From Pseudomonadota bacterium (GTDB lineage Bacteria; Pseudomonadota; Gammaproteobacteria; QQUJ01): a stretch of DNA of 37,651 bases. The stretch lies in NCBI GenBank assembly GCA_008501635.1, contig QQUJ01000011.1, forward strand, positions 1 to 37,651, given 5' to 3'. The translations under genes were made by a program, and so were the position numbers. Below are positions 1-7,339 of this stretch, piece after piece. Under the pieces are notes generated by a model. It did no database searches. It worked only from the letters and a program-made list of their open reading frames with translations, and was not told where the DNA came from. Position 1 is the stretch's first letter, and each line of letters begins with the position of its first letter.

Positions 1-338
1 TCCAGCAGATGACGAAAATTGAGAATCGTCGTCTCGTCGGGAACCGGCTCACGCCCAAGGTCAATGCCGGCGAAAAGACACATGGAGCGAGATTCATACA
101 ACGCTTCCTCGGCGCCTGGATCCGACAAGTTGAACCAGTGTTGGAGGAAGTAGATGCGCAACATCCGTTCCAGTTCAATGGGGGGGCGCCCGTTTCCCGC
201 TTTGGGGTAGTGGGGTTCGATGAGCTCACAAAGCTGATCCCATGGAACCACAGCATCCATCTCCGAGAGAAACTTCTCTCGCCGGGTTGGTTTTCGAAAT
301 TGCTCAAATTCCCCCGCGGCAAATGTTTGCTGTTTCAT
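1..338 (-). CDS. IS5-family transposase, N-terminal part (cut by window edge)
   Basis: The minus strand from ATG 338-336 reads MKQQTFAAGEFEQF and continues with RPPIELERMLRIYFLQHWF and EPVPDETTILNFRHLLE. This is the N-terminal DUF772-type domain of IS5-family DDE transposases, which bind and cut the element ends. About 112 residues are visible and the catalytic DDE core lies beyond position 1. The start is the first Met of the family pattern. There is no frameshift or stop in the visible part, so this copy may be intact. A longer plus-strand frame over the same bases has no family resemblance and is an antisense shadow. Confidence 0.93.
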   Translation of the reverse strand, partial: MKQQTFAAGEFEQFRKPTRREKFLSEMDAVVPWDQLCELIEPHYPKAGNGRPPIELERMLRIYFLQHWFNLSDPGAEEALYESRSMCLFAGIDLGREPVPDETTILNFRHLL

Positions 339-403
339 CGTTTTCTACCGGTTCCAAATAATGCGTGTATTGTCGCAAACTTTGGGACTTAATCAGAGAT
401 GCC
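1..403 (-). mobile_element. IS5-family insertion sequence, right-hand part in window
   Basis: The element covers the transposase start plus 65 bp of upstream sequence. Its end is placed at 403 because the reverse complement there begins GGCATCTCTGATTAAGT, which matches the end of the second IS at 37429 (GGAACGTCTGAATAAGT) at 12 of 17 positions, including a shared TCTGA-TAAGT core. The next four bases outside are TTAA (404-407), which fits the YTAR target of IS5-group elements. The boundary is inferred from this comparison; the other end is outside the window. Confidence 0.75.
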
Positions 404-510
404 TTAACGTTAAAAGCAGTCTCACCCCACACTAACTGGGTACCCCATTTAAGTTGGTCTTAAGGTTGGCGCGATAGGCTTTCCATAATTCCTCTCGATG
501 GGATTTCCGT

Positions 511-2487
511 ATGCGCGCGTGGCAGGCTTTTGAGGGTCGCTTCAGACTCCTCTTTCTCATGTGGGCAGTTACCTTGGTGCTGAACACCGTCGTACGGGTA
601 GGGCTCGCTCACTTTGGCGGCGTTTCCCCAGAGTTGACCCTAGGCATAACGGTTCATGTTTTCACGTTGGGGTGGCTGTATGACTCGGCGTTCTTTCTAT
701 TCGCCTCCCTACCCGCCCTGGCCCTGTTGTGGCTGGCGCCCAATGCCATATGGCGGAGTTGGGCCGGACAAGGAATCTCGCATTTTGGCGTGCTGATCAG
801 CCTCTACGTGCTTGGATTCGCCGCCCTTGCGGAGTTTATCTTCTGGGATGAATTTCACTCCCGCTTTAACTTCATTGCCGTCGATTATCTGGTCTACACC
901 CAAGAGGTGATCGATAACGTTCTCCAATCCTATCCGGTGGGCTTGATGTTGATGGCGATCGGCGTGGGAGTGCTCGTGCTTTACTGGCCGCTGCGTCCTC
1001 TGATATCGAGCGCCCATGATCGTGACGAAGGATTTGTGACACGCACTACCGCCACCGCCGCTTGGTTTGTCCTCACTTTGCTGGTGGGACTCGGCGTCAG
1101 CCAAACGCCTCGCAACGGTTTCGCCAACTCGCTGCAGGCAGAACTGGCCAGCAACGGGCCTTACCAATTCTTTGCCGCGTTTCGCAACAACGAGCTCGAC
1201 TATTCGCAGTTTTATGCCACCATCCCCGATGCGGAAGCCGCGCAGACGTTGCGCACCGTGGTAGAGGAGCCTAACGCGCGATATCTCTCCGGCGAGCCGT
1301 TCGATATCGAACGCCAGATCACCAATCCGGGGTCCGAGCGTCGTCGCAACGTGGTTCTGGTCACTCTAGAGAGTTTCAACGCCTCGTATCTCAGTCAGTT
1401 CGGCAGTAGCGAAGGGGCGGGGCTGACTCCCTTTCTGGATGGCTTGATCGACCAGAGCCTGTTTTTTGAACACTTCTACGCCACCGGCACCCGTACTGTG
1501 CGTGGCCTTGAAGCGGTGACGCTGTCGATCCCGCCTACCCCGGGGCGCTCCATCGTTAAACGCATTGGCCGTGAGAGCGGAATGTGGTCGCTGGGCAACG
1601 TGCTGCGCAGCAAGGGCTATAGCACACGCTTCATCTACGGTGGTCGCGGCTACTTCGACAATATGAACGCCTTCTTCTCCGGCAATGGCTACGAGATTAC
1701 CGATCAATCCTCCGTCCCAGGCACTGAAATGACCTTCACCAATGCATGGGGTATGAGCGACGAGGACCTCTACCGGCAGGTAGTTCGGGAGGCTGATCGT
1801 GCAGCCGCCAGTAACGCACCGTTCTTCTTTCATGTGATGACTACCTCCAACCATCGCCCCTACACGTACCCAGAGGGGCGCATCGACATCCCATCGGGGA
1901 GCGGACGCGCCGGGGCGGTGAAGTACACCGACTACGCCCTGCGGCAGTTCATCGAGCAGGCGCGACAGCAGCCGTGGTTTGAAAACACCCTGTTCGTCAT
2001 CCTCGCCGACCACACCGCAAACGCCGCCGGTAAGCGCGCATTGCCGGTGGATCGCTACCATATCCCGCTCTGGATCTATGCACCGGCCCTGATCCAACCC
2101 GCGAGGGTAGCAACCGTGGCGAGCCAGATCGATCTTGCTCCGACATTGCTCGGACTGCTCAATATGAGTTATCGCTCCAAGGCCTTCGGCCACGATGTGT
2201 TGAACTTTCCACAGGGCAAAGGGCGTGCCCTGATCGCCAACTATCAGTCGCTGGGCCTGTTTCAGCCGGGCCGGTTGGTGGTGCTCAGCCCGGTGAAGCG
2301 CATGGAGACCGATGCGCTGGCCGGGGACCGGGTGATAGCGGCCGAGGAGGCACGCATTGACGATCCGTTGGTGCGGCAGGAGATCGCGTTGTACCAGGGT
2401 GCGAGCTACATCTACCGTCGGCATCTCAATGCCTGGTCGCCACCCCCGCTGGCGAATCTAGACCCTATGAAGTTCGTGTATCAGTGA
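511..2487 (+). CDS. LTA-synthase-like membrane phosphatidyl/phosphoglycerol transferase (sulfatase fold)
   Basis: This is a 658-residue inner-membrane enzyme. The first ~210 residues hold about five hydrophobic segments, followed by an alkaline-phosphatase/sulfatase-fold domain facing the periplasm. Visible active-site elements are the strand with the metal-binding Glu (NVVLVTLES, E287), the GTRTVRGLEA loop with the likely nucleophile Thr329, the TSNHRPY segment (H448), and ADHT (D501, H502). This order matches LtaS/OpgB-type enzymes, which move phosphoglycerol or related head groups from lipids to an envelope acceptor. Gram-negative bacteria lack lipoteichoic acid, so the acceptor is more likely a glucan, lipid or LPS component (inference). 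The stop overlaps the next gene's GTG by 4 bp, so a PAP2 phosphatase is translationally coupled. It is the first gene right of the left IS, with 107 bp between. Confidence 0.88.
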   Translation: MRAWQAFEGRFRLLFLMWAVTLVLNTVVRVGLAHFGGVSPELTLGITVHVFTLGWLYDSAFFLFASLPALALLWLAPNAIWRSWAGQGISHFGVLISLYVLGFAALAEFIFWDEFHSRFNFIAVDYLVYTQEVIDNVLQSYPVGLMLMAIGVGVLVLYWPLRPLISSAHDRDEGFVTRTTATAAWFVLTLLVGLGVSQTPRNGFANSLQAELASNGPYQFFAAFRNNELDYSQFYATIPDAEAAQTLRTVVEEPNARYLSGEPFDIERQITNPGSERRRNVVLVTLESFNASYLSQFGSSEGAGLTPFLDGLIDQSLFFEHFYATGTRTVRGLEAVTLSIPPTPGRSIVKRIGRESGMWSLGNVLRSKGYSTRFIYGGRGYFDNMNAFFSGNGYEITDQSSVPGTEMTFTNAWGMSDEDLYRQVVREADRAAASNAPFFFHVMTTSNHRPYTYPEGRIDIPSGSGRAGAVKYTDYALRQFIEQARQQPWFENTLFVILADHTANAAGKRALPVDRYHIPLWIYAPALIQPARVATVASQIDLAPTLLGLLNMSYRSKAFGHDVLNFPQGKGRALIANYQSLGLFQPGRLVVLSPVKRMETDALAGDRVIAAEEARIDDPLVRQEIALYQGASYIYRRHLNAWSPPPLANLDPMKFVYQ

Positions 2488-3224
2488 GGTGGCTGCCAGC
2501 CAACCGGGCACCCCGATACGAGCGCCATTATCTCTGGGCGCCGATTCTGCTGCTGATCAGTGTGGCGGTGGTAGTGGAGTGGCAGGGCGTAGACCTCGCT
2601 GTGGCGCGAATGGTTTTCGCTGCCGAGGGCGGGAACTGGGCGCTGAAGGATCACTGGCTGACCGAGACGCTGATTCATGAAGGCGGGCGTCGCTTTTCCG
2701 CCTTTCTGCTTCTCACTGTTTGGGCGTTGACGGCGGCAAGCGCCCTCTCCTCTCGGTGGCGCGCCGTGCGCGCGCCGCTGCTCTACCTCTCGTTAGTGCT
2801 TCCCCTCGCCCCAATAGTGGTTGCCGTACTCAAGTCTTCCGTTCCTGTAAGCTGTCCGTGGAGTCTTGCGCTCTTCGGCGGGACCGACCCCTGGATGGAT
2901 GGATGGTGGGGCGCCTTGACCGATCCCGGCAGTGCAGCGGGCGGTGGCTGTTTTCCTGCTGGTCACGCCAGCGGGGGATACACTTTCGTTGCGCTCTACT
3001 TTGCCTTGCGGGACCGCCTGCCCCGCTTACGGTTTGCCGGCCTCGTATTCGGGCTGCTGTTGGGGATTACTTACGATGTCGCTCAGCAGCTGCGCGGAGC
3101 CCATTTTCTCTCCCACGGACTGTGGACGCTGGCCATCAGCTGGTTGTCTGCTGTGGTGGGCTATTCAGTTTGGCAATGGTTGACAGCACAACGCACCATC
3201 ACTTGCGACGTCGCGAAGACATAG
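2484..3224 (+). CDS. PAP2-family membrane phosphatase
   Basis: This 246-residue protein has about six membrane segments. PAP2 signatures are in order: a K117-containing first motif (LKSSVPVSCPW), a second motif PAGHASGG with His161, and a third motif RGAHFLSH with the nucleophile-type His207. The usual final Asp is replaced by His211. Such enzymes remove phosphate from lipid phosphates, for example undecaprenyl diphosphate, phosphatidylglycerophosphate or lipid A. It starts at GTG inside the stop region of the LTA-synthase-like gene (GTGA overlap), so the two probably act in one pathway, perhaps recycling the lipid product of the transferase or modifying the same acceptor. The substrate cannot be read from sequence. 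Confidence 0.87.
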   Translation: MRWLPANRAPRYERHYLWAPILLLISVAVVVEWQGVDLAVARMVFAAEGGNWALKDHWLTETLIHEGGRRFSAFLLLTVWALTAASALSSRWRAVRAPLLYLSLVLPLAPIVVAVLKSSVPVSCPWSLALFGGTDPWMDGWWGALTDPGSAAGGGCFPAGHASGGYTFVALYFALRDRLPRLRFAGLVFGLLLGITYDVAQQLRGAHFLSHGLWTLAISWLSAVVGYSVWQWLTAQRTITCDVAKT

Positions 3225-3452
3225 GGCCAGACTCGCATACTCCCAGCCTGCGAGAAAAGGTGACAAACTAATTTTCTGCTGACAGCGGCGATGTTAGTGC
3301 CTCCTCCGGCAGCGCCGAGTGGTACAAGGTTGTGAGGGTGGATTTCTGGATGCCTACATTATGGTGGAAGTAACATCTGTCTCGTTTCCACTGTTGTTCG
3401 AGTTGTTCAGGAGTTTTTCTACTGTTTCGTTCAGTCTCATCAGGGAGAAGAC

Positions 3453-3679
3453 ATGCACTGGAACGCTGGAGGATGGTTCGGAGCGCAGATCGGTGCAACG
3501 GTATGGATGCTCGTGGCGGCCGTACTGACAGCGATTCGCGATCCATCCACGGGCGTGGTTGTGCTCCTGTTGTTCGTCGTTCCAAATGTCATCGGCCTCA
3601 TGCTATGGCTGAGTCGCAAGTTCTCATGCTCATGTTCTACTTCCGCTTTGGTCGAGGTGGCAATGGGCTTGCGGTCTAA
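3453..3679 (+). pseudogene. Decayed small membrane-protein gene (internal deletion and frame change)
   Basis: A good ribosome site (AGGGAGAAG) precedes ATG 3453. Residues 1-52 (MHWNAGGWFGAQIG..., then VVVLLLFVVPNVIGLMLWLSR) look like a real two-segment membrane protein. After about 3610 this frame turns into non-membrane sequence and runs on to 3776 inside the next gene. Another frame over 3599-3679 reads VLMLMFYFRFGRGGNG and stops at TAA 3677-3679, which looks like the C-terminal membrane segment of the same kind of protein. I infer that the middle of the gene was deleted with a shift of frame. From memory, full-length relatives with this start and end are around 120-140 residues; this was not checked. 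The old stop codon sits inside the start of an attC-like site, as in integron gene cassettes. Confidence 0.55.
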
Positions 3680-3742
3680 CATGTTGCTCAAGCCGACTGC
3701 GGCACGCTTAACGCACCGCTGCCGGTTGGCTCTACGTCAGTC
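3674..3742 (+). repeat. Candidate attC-like (integron cassette) recombination site
   Basis: GTCTAAC at 3674-3680 fits the inverse core consensus RYYYAAC exactly. It is followed by CAAGCCGAC, a typical left-arm spacer sequence. An inner arm pair is present: AGCCGACTGCGGCA (3691-3704) against TGCCGGTTGGCT (3720-3731), imperfect. A degenerate core GTCAGTC lies at 3736-3742, where GTTRRRY would be expected. The total of 69 bp is within the size range of attC sites. The TAA stop of the upstream decayed frame lies within the first core. No integrase gene is in the window. Confidence 0.45.
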
Positions 3743-3768
3743 AGCTATGTGGTGCCGTGGCGTCGCCG

Positions 3769-4275
3769 ATGAGTAGTTGGTTCAGTTCAAAGACCGAAAA
3801 GCGCGCGAGCCCGATTCAGGGCCAAGGGCTTTTTGCGTGCGACGCGATCGCAGCGGGGGAGATCGTTGCCGTCAAGGGCGGAGCCATCATGGACGCTGCC
3901 TCGTTGGCGCTGATCCGCGAACTGGTGTCACCCGCTGAGATTCAGATCGAGGAGAGTCTCTACATCGCGCCCCGCAGCGCCGAGGAGGTTCAAGCAAACA
4001 TCCTCTGCCTGAATCACTCCTGCAATCCCAACGTCGGCGTTTGCGGGCAGATCACATTTGTGGCAATGCGCGACATTCCTGCCGGGGCGGAGTTGACCAT
4101 CGACTACGCAATGATCGATGGCGATCCCGCAGAGCGGATGGAGTGTTCGTGCGGGGCACGGGAATGCCGGAAAATCATCACGGGCAGCGACTGGCGCCTC
4201 CAAGAGCTGCAGCGGCGTTACGCGGGCTACTTCTCGCGCTATCTTCAGGATCGTATCCGCATCACTGCCGGGTGA
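3769..4275 (+). CDS. SET-domain protein methyltransferase-like protein
   Basis: This 168-residue protein is one SET domain. Visible motifs are GQGLFA near the start (S-adenosylmethionine side), LNHSCNPN (N82-H83-S84-C85, cofactor binding and pseudoknot), ELTIDYAM (catalytic Tyr region), and a post-SET cysteine group CSCG...C (C126, C128, C133) that usually binds zinc with a Cys from the SET core. Family members transfer methyl groups to protein lysines; bacterial targets are mostly unknown. ATG 3769 is used here; GTG 3757 is an in-frame alternative and neither has a clear Shine-Dalgarno sequence. It begins 26 bp after the attC-like site and could itself have been a cassette gene. Bacterial SET genes are patchy in distribution and often horizontally acquired. 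Confidence 0.85.
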   Translation: MSSWFSSKTEKRASPIQGQGLFACDAIAAGEIVAVKGGAIMDAASLALIRELVSPAEIQIEESLYIAPRSAEEVQANILCLNHSCNPNVGVCGQITFVAMRDIPAGAELTIDYAMIDGDPAERMECSCGARECRKIITGSDWRLQELQRRYAGYFSRYLQDRIRITAG

Positions 4276-4716
4276 TGACACAAGGGATCGATGCGTTGGT
4301 AGTCACAGCAAAGTTTGGCCGTTAGCCGACATGACCATGCCCCCGCATTATCTGGCGATACCGAAATCGGGCACCGGCCCGGGGGTCCTGGTCCTGCACT
4401 CCTGGTGGGGCCTGAATCCGTTCTTCAAAGAGTTGTGCGACCGATTCGCCCGTGCCGGGTTTGTTGCGCTCGCCCCGGATCTCTATTCGGGCAAAGTCGC
4501 AACCACGGTCGCTGCAGCAAAAGCGTTGCGCGCGCAGGCGACGGCCTCGCGGAGAACACCCGCCTACAAGATGCTGATCGCGGCAATCGAGCACCTTTCC
4601 CACCATGCGGCGGTTACCGCGCCGGGCATCGCTCTGGTTGGGTTCTCAATGGGAGGCCACTGGGCGTTGTGGTTGGCTCAGCGACCCGAACTCCCGATTT
4701 GCGCGACCGTTATCTA

Positions 4717-4980
4717 GAACCTATCTCAGAATCCCGCGCGTGCTGTGTTGAGCCCCAGAGGTGCGCTGGGTAGGCCCGAAGGCGCAGCCAATAGCAACGC
4801 TATTGGCAAGTCGAGAACACCGCCAGCGCACCTCTGGGGCCAACCCGAAGGGCCGGGCGCTCGCGGCTCCAGCGCGGTGTTGCGGCTCACTCATTGGGAG
4901 TGACCCAACCACGATCGCCGCGCCTGGCGCTGAAACCGCGAGCGACCGGCACAGCTCGCGGGGGATTCTGAGATAGGTTC
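4717..4980. mobile_element. 264-bp MITE with TA target duplication
   Basis: The ends are inverted repeats of about 31 bp with two mismatches: GAACCTATCTCAGAATCCC at 4717-4735 is exactly mirrored at 4962-4980, and the similarity extends inward to GCTGTG. The element is flanked by TA at 4715-4716 and 4981-4982. Removing the element and one TA restores the host reading frame exactly. It carries no transposase-sized frame, so it is non-autonomous. TA duplication points to IS630/Tc1-mariner-type mobilisation (inference). The inside is strongly structured: arms at 4752-4769 and 4823-4840 are an exact 18-bp inverted pair, enclosing a hairpin CCAATAG/CTATTGG at 4788-4806. Confidence 0.9.
4752..4840. 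repeat. Nested inverted repeats inside the MITE
   Basis: The outer arms GCCCCAGAGGTGCGCTGG (4752-4769) and its exact reverse complement (4823-4840) surround a smaller perfect hairpin with 7-bp stem CCAATAG and loop CAACG (4788-4806). If transcribed, the insert would fold as a long stem. The strength of the structure relative to the element size suggests selection for the fold, or origin from a hairpin-rich end of a larger element. Confidence 0.85.
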
Positions 4981-5241
4981 TACTATGCGGCAAGGAACGG
5001 CGACTTCACGCAAAGCAGGTCAAGGTTGCTCTTTCACTTCGCCCAGACCGACGAATGGGTTTCTGCCGCAAGTATCAAGAAACTCAAAAAGAGCCTGGCG
5101 GGTGCGTCTCTGGATGCGACCTACCACGAGTACCCAGATACGACCCACTGGTTCTTCGAGCGCGATCGATCCGAGGCATTCAACGGGAAGGCCGCAGCGC
5201 TTTCCTGGAAGCGATCCCTGGAGTTTCTGCGTGGCGGCTAG

Positions 5242-5494
5242 CCACTGCCAAGGTGCGTCAAGGTCCAGGCTCGGGATCAAAAACTCCTTGGCCGGCCGCA
5301 AATGCCCGCTTCTTACGACCCTCGGCACAGAACACCTGTCAGTGGGGTGTGGACGGTCCGGGAGGAGATGTCCATAAACTGACCGCCAGCCCGCGCACCC
5401 GGAGCAATGCAGGATGCAAGGGTGTGCGCGGGACTCACTCGCGACCGGTTTTGCGAGACGGATCCCCCATTGTGAATACTTGATCAAACAGGTT
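5242..5494. other. Non-coding gap between hydrolase pseudogene and TetR operon
   Basis: I see no convincing gene here. Open frames across it have no recognisable domain and no ribosome site. No strong hairpin with a T-run was found. The last bases lead into the AT-rich operator-like region before the TetR gene. Confidence 0.5.
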
Positions 5495-5520
5495 TATCTA
5501 TTAAGATAGTAATTAATTAC
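5495..5520. promoter_or_regulatory. Two adjacent palindromes, candidate TetR operator
   Basis: TATCT-ATTA-AGATA (5495-5508) is an inverted repeat with 5-bp arms. It is immediately followed by the perfect 12-bp palindrome GTAATTAATTAC (5509-5520). They end 17 bp upstream of the TetR start, in an AT-rich patch unlike the surroundings. TetR-family regulators commonly bind such palindromes over their own promoter. Which of the two is the real site is not known. Confidence 0.5.
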
Positions 5521-5537
5521 TCACTTTATGGTGCCTC

Positions 5538-6143
5538 ATGGAATCACACACCAAGCATCTTCCCGCGGACGAAAGACGCGCCATCACCGTGGAATCGGTG
5601 GTGGAGCTGGCCGCTGAGCAGAATCCCAGCGAGATCACCACTGCGGCGATCGCCAGGCACATGAACCTCACGCAGGGGGCGCTGTTTCGCCATTTCCCCA
5701 ACAAGGACGCAATCTGGCAGGCGGTGATGGAGTGGGTGGCGGAACGCCTGCTGTCGCGCGTGGACAAGGCGGCGCGCAAGGCGGCTACGCCCCTTGCCGC
5801 GCTGGAGGCGATGTTCACGGCCCATATCGATTTCGTGGCGAAACACCCCGGCGTTCCACGCATGATGTTCGGTGAACTGCAGCGGGCCGGGGAGTCACCC
5901 GCCAAACGGATGGCGCAGACGCTCATCAGCCGCTATCACGAGCGATTGAACCGACTCATCGAAGAGGGAAAGGCCCAGGGTGAAGTGTCTGCGGACATCG
6001 ATACCGCAGCGGCGGCGGCGTTGTTCATGGGCACGATTCAGGGTCTGGTGATGCAGTCGCTCATCGCCGGTGATATGGAGCGCACGCGCCGCGAGGCACC
6101 CGGGGTTTTCGCCATCTACCGGCGCGGGATCGGTAGCGTGTGA
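5538..6143 (+). CDS. TetR-family transcriptional regulator
   Basis: This 201-residue regulator has an N-terminal helix-turn-helix (residues ~15-60: ITTAAIARHMNLTQGALFRHFPNKDAIWQAV), a classic TetR motif with the conserved FRHFPNKD recognition-helix region. The C-terminal helices form a ligand-binding and dimerisation domain. It is the first gene of a four-to-five gene exporter operon; its stop TGA overlaps the ATG of the membrane fusion protein by one base. By analogy with similar layouts it likely represses the operon and itself until an exported compound or toxic ligand binds. The palindromes just upstream are the natural operator candidates. The ligand is unknown. Confidence 0.9.
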   Translation: MESHTKHLPADERRAITVESVVELAAEQNPSEITTAAIARHMNLTQGALFRHFPNKDAIWQAVMEWVAERLLSRVDKAARKAATPLAALEAMFTAHIDFVAKHPGVPRMMFGELQRAGESPAKRMAQTLISRYHERLNRLIEEGKAQGEVSADIDTAAAAALFMGTIQGLVMQSLIAGDMERTRREAPGVFAIYRRGIGSV

Positions 6144-7339
6144 TGAACATTAAACTGCCCTGGAACGCGCGTACGCTGGCTCTGGTGGGGGTGCTCGTTC
6201 CGCTGCTGGCGTTGTTTCTCTACGTGGGGTTGCGCTCGGGACCGCTGGCCCCCATTCCTGTCACGGTGACCACGGTCGAGGAGCTATCGATCTCCCCGGC
6301 GCTCTACGGACTGGGAACCGTGGAAGCACGTTACATCTACAAGGTTGGACCGACCACTGCCGGGCGCGTGAAAGCGGTCGGCGTGCAGGTCGGCGATATG
6401 GTCAAGGCGGGGCAATTGCTGGCGGAGATGGACCCCGTCGATCTCGACGAGCGGGTCAGCGCGCAGATGTCCTCCCTCAAACGCGCGGAAGCCAACGTAC
6501 TGGCGGCCGATGCCCAGGTTCAGGATGTCGTGGCCCGTCGCGCGTACGCACAATCCCAGGCGCAACGTTACGAGGCGCTGCTGCGCGACCATACGGTCAG
6601 TGCCGAGGCCGCCGAGCAGAAGAGCCAGGAGCTGCAGGTGGCCAGCGCCAGCCTCGCCGCCGCGCGCGCCAATCTGGATGCCGCCAAACAGGAGCTGGAG
6701 CGTGTGCGCGATGAAGGCGCGGGCCTGATCCAGCAGCGTGCGAATCTGCGCCTGGTCGCCCCGGTGGACGGGCTGGTGGTGGCGCGCGAGGCTAATCCCG
6801 GCACCACCCTGGTCGCGGGTCAGTCGGTGGTCGAGTTGATCGATCCCACGCAATTGTGGATTAGCGTGCGCTTCGATCAGCTGCAGGCAGCCGGCCTGCA
6901 ATCCCGGCTCGGCGCGCGTATTGTATTGCGCTCGCGGGCCGGGGAGGCGCTGAGCGGAGAGGTGCTGCGGGTCGAGCCGTTGGCCGATGCCGTCACCGAA
7001 GAGATGCTGGCCAAGGTGGTGTTCAATGAGCTACCGCAACCACTGCCACCACTTGGTGAGCTGGCCGAAGTCACTATTGTCCTGCCCGAGCGCGCCAAGG
7101 GACCGTCGGTGCCCAACGCCGGCATAAAACGAATCGACGGTCGTCTGGGGGTCATGGTGGTGGACGCCGGCGCGCTGCGTTTCAGGCCGGTCACCGTTGG
7201 TGCGACCGATCTCGAAGGCCGGACCCAGATCCTCGAGGGCTTGAGTGCGGGTGAGCGTGTGGTGGTCTACAGCCAGCGCGCGGTGAGCGAGCGCAGCCGG
7301 ATCAAAGTCGTTGAGCGATTGCCGAGCGCCAAGACATGA
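6143..7339 (+). CDS. HlyD/DevB-type periplasmic membrane fusion protein
   Basis: This is a 398-residue adaptor. An N-terminal membrane anchor (residues ~10-28) is followed by a biotinyl/lipoyl-like half (VGPTTAGRVKAVGVQVGDMVKAGQLLAEMD), a long alpha-helical coiled-coil hairpin (~95-195, rich in Ala, Gln and Glu), the second lipoyl half (LRLVAPVDGLVVAREANPGTTL), then beta-barrel and membrane-proximal domains. It links an inner-membrane transporter to an outer-membrane channel of TolC type, which is not encoded here. ATG 6143 overlaps the TetR stop; GTG 6140 is a possible alternative start. It overlaps the downstream permease by 4 bp (ATGA). The partner genes make this a DevBCA/MacAB-style tripartite exporter. 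Confidence 0.9.
   Translation: MNIKLPWNARTLALVGVLVPLLALFLYVGLRSGPLAPIPVTVTTVEELSISPALYGLGTVEARYIYKVGPTTAGRVKAVGVQVGDMVKAGQLLAEMDPVDLDERVSAQMSSLKRAEANVLAADAQVQDVVARRAYAQSQAQRYEALLRDHTVSAEAAEQKSQELQVASASLAAARANLDAAKQELERVRDEGAGLIQQRANLRLVAPVDGLVVAREANPGTTLVAGQSVVELIDPTQLWISVRFDQLQAAGLQSRLGARIVLRSRAGEALSGEVLRVEPLADAVTEEMLAKVVFNELPQPLPPLGELAEVTIVLPERAKGPSVPNAGIKRIDGRLGVMVVDAGALRFRPVTVGATDLEGRTQILEGLSAGERVVVYSQRAVSERSRIKVVERLPSAKT

Larger units (their letters stand above)
4331..5241 (+). pseudogene. Dienelactone-hydrolase family gene split by a MITE
   Basis: The 5' part (4331-4714) encodes MTMPPHYLAIPKSG..., with GVLVLHSWWGLNPFF, APDLYSGK and the nucleophile elbow GFSMGG (Ser106, where classic dienelactone hydrolases have Cys). 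The frame stops at TAG 4715-4717, created by the inserted element. The 3' part (4981-5241) resumes with YYAARNGDF, then FHFAQTDEWV (likely catalytic Asp) and DTTHWFF (likely catalytic His). Joining 4714 to 4981 gives a continuous 214-residue alpha/beta hydrolase, the usual size for the family. The gene is therefore a recent insertional knock-out, with both halves otherwise free of stops. The enzyme would have hydrolysed an ester or lactone in the cytoplasm. The 3' half could be translated from TTG 5026, but it would lack the nucleophile. Confidence 0.88.

Noticed and set aside
3289-3295. GTTAGTG as an upstream cassette boundary
   Set aside because: Does not fit GTTRRRY and has no paired core upstream.
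4318-4324. GTTAGCC as the end core of a second attC after the SET gene
   Set aside because: It differs from GTTRRRY at one position and there is no RYYYAAC partner or arm pair in the preceding ~90 bp.
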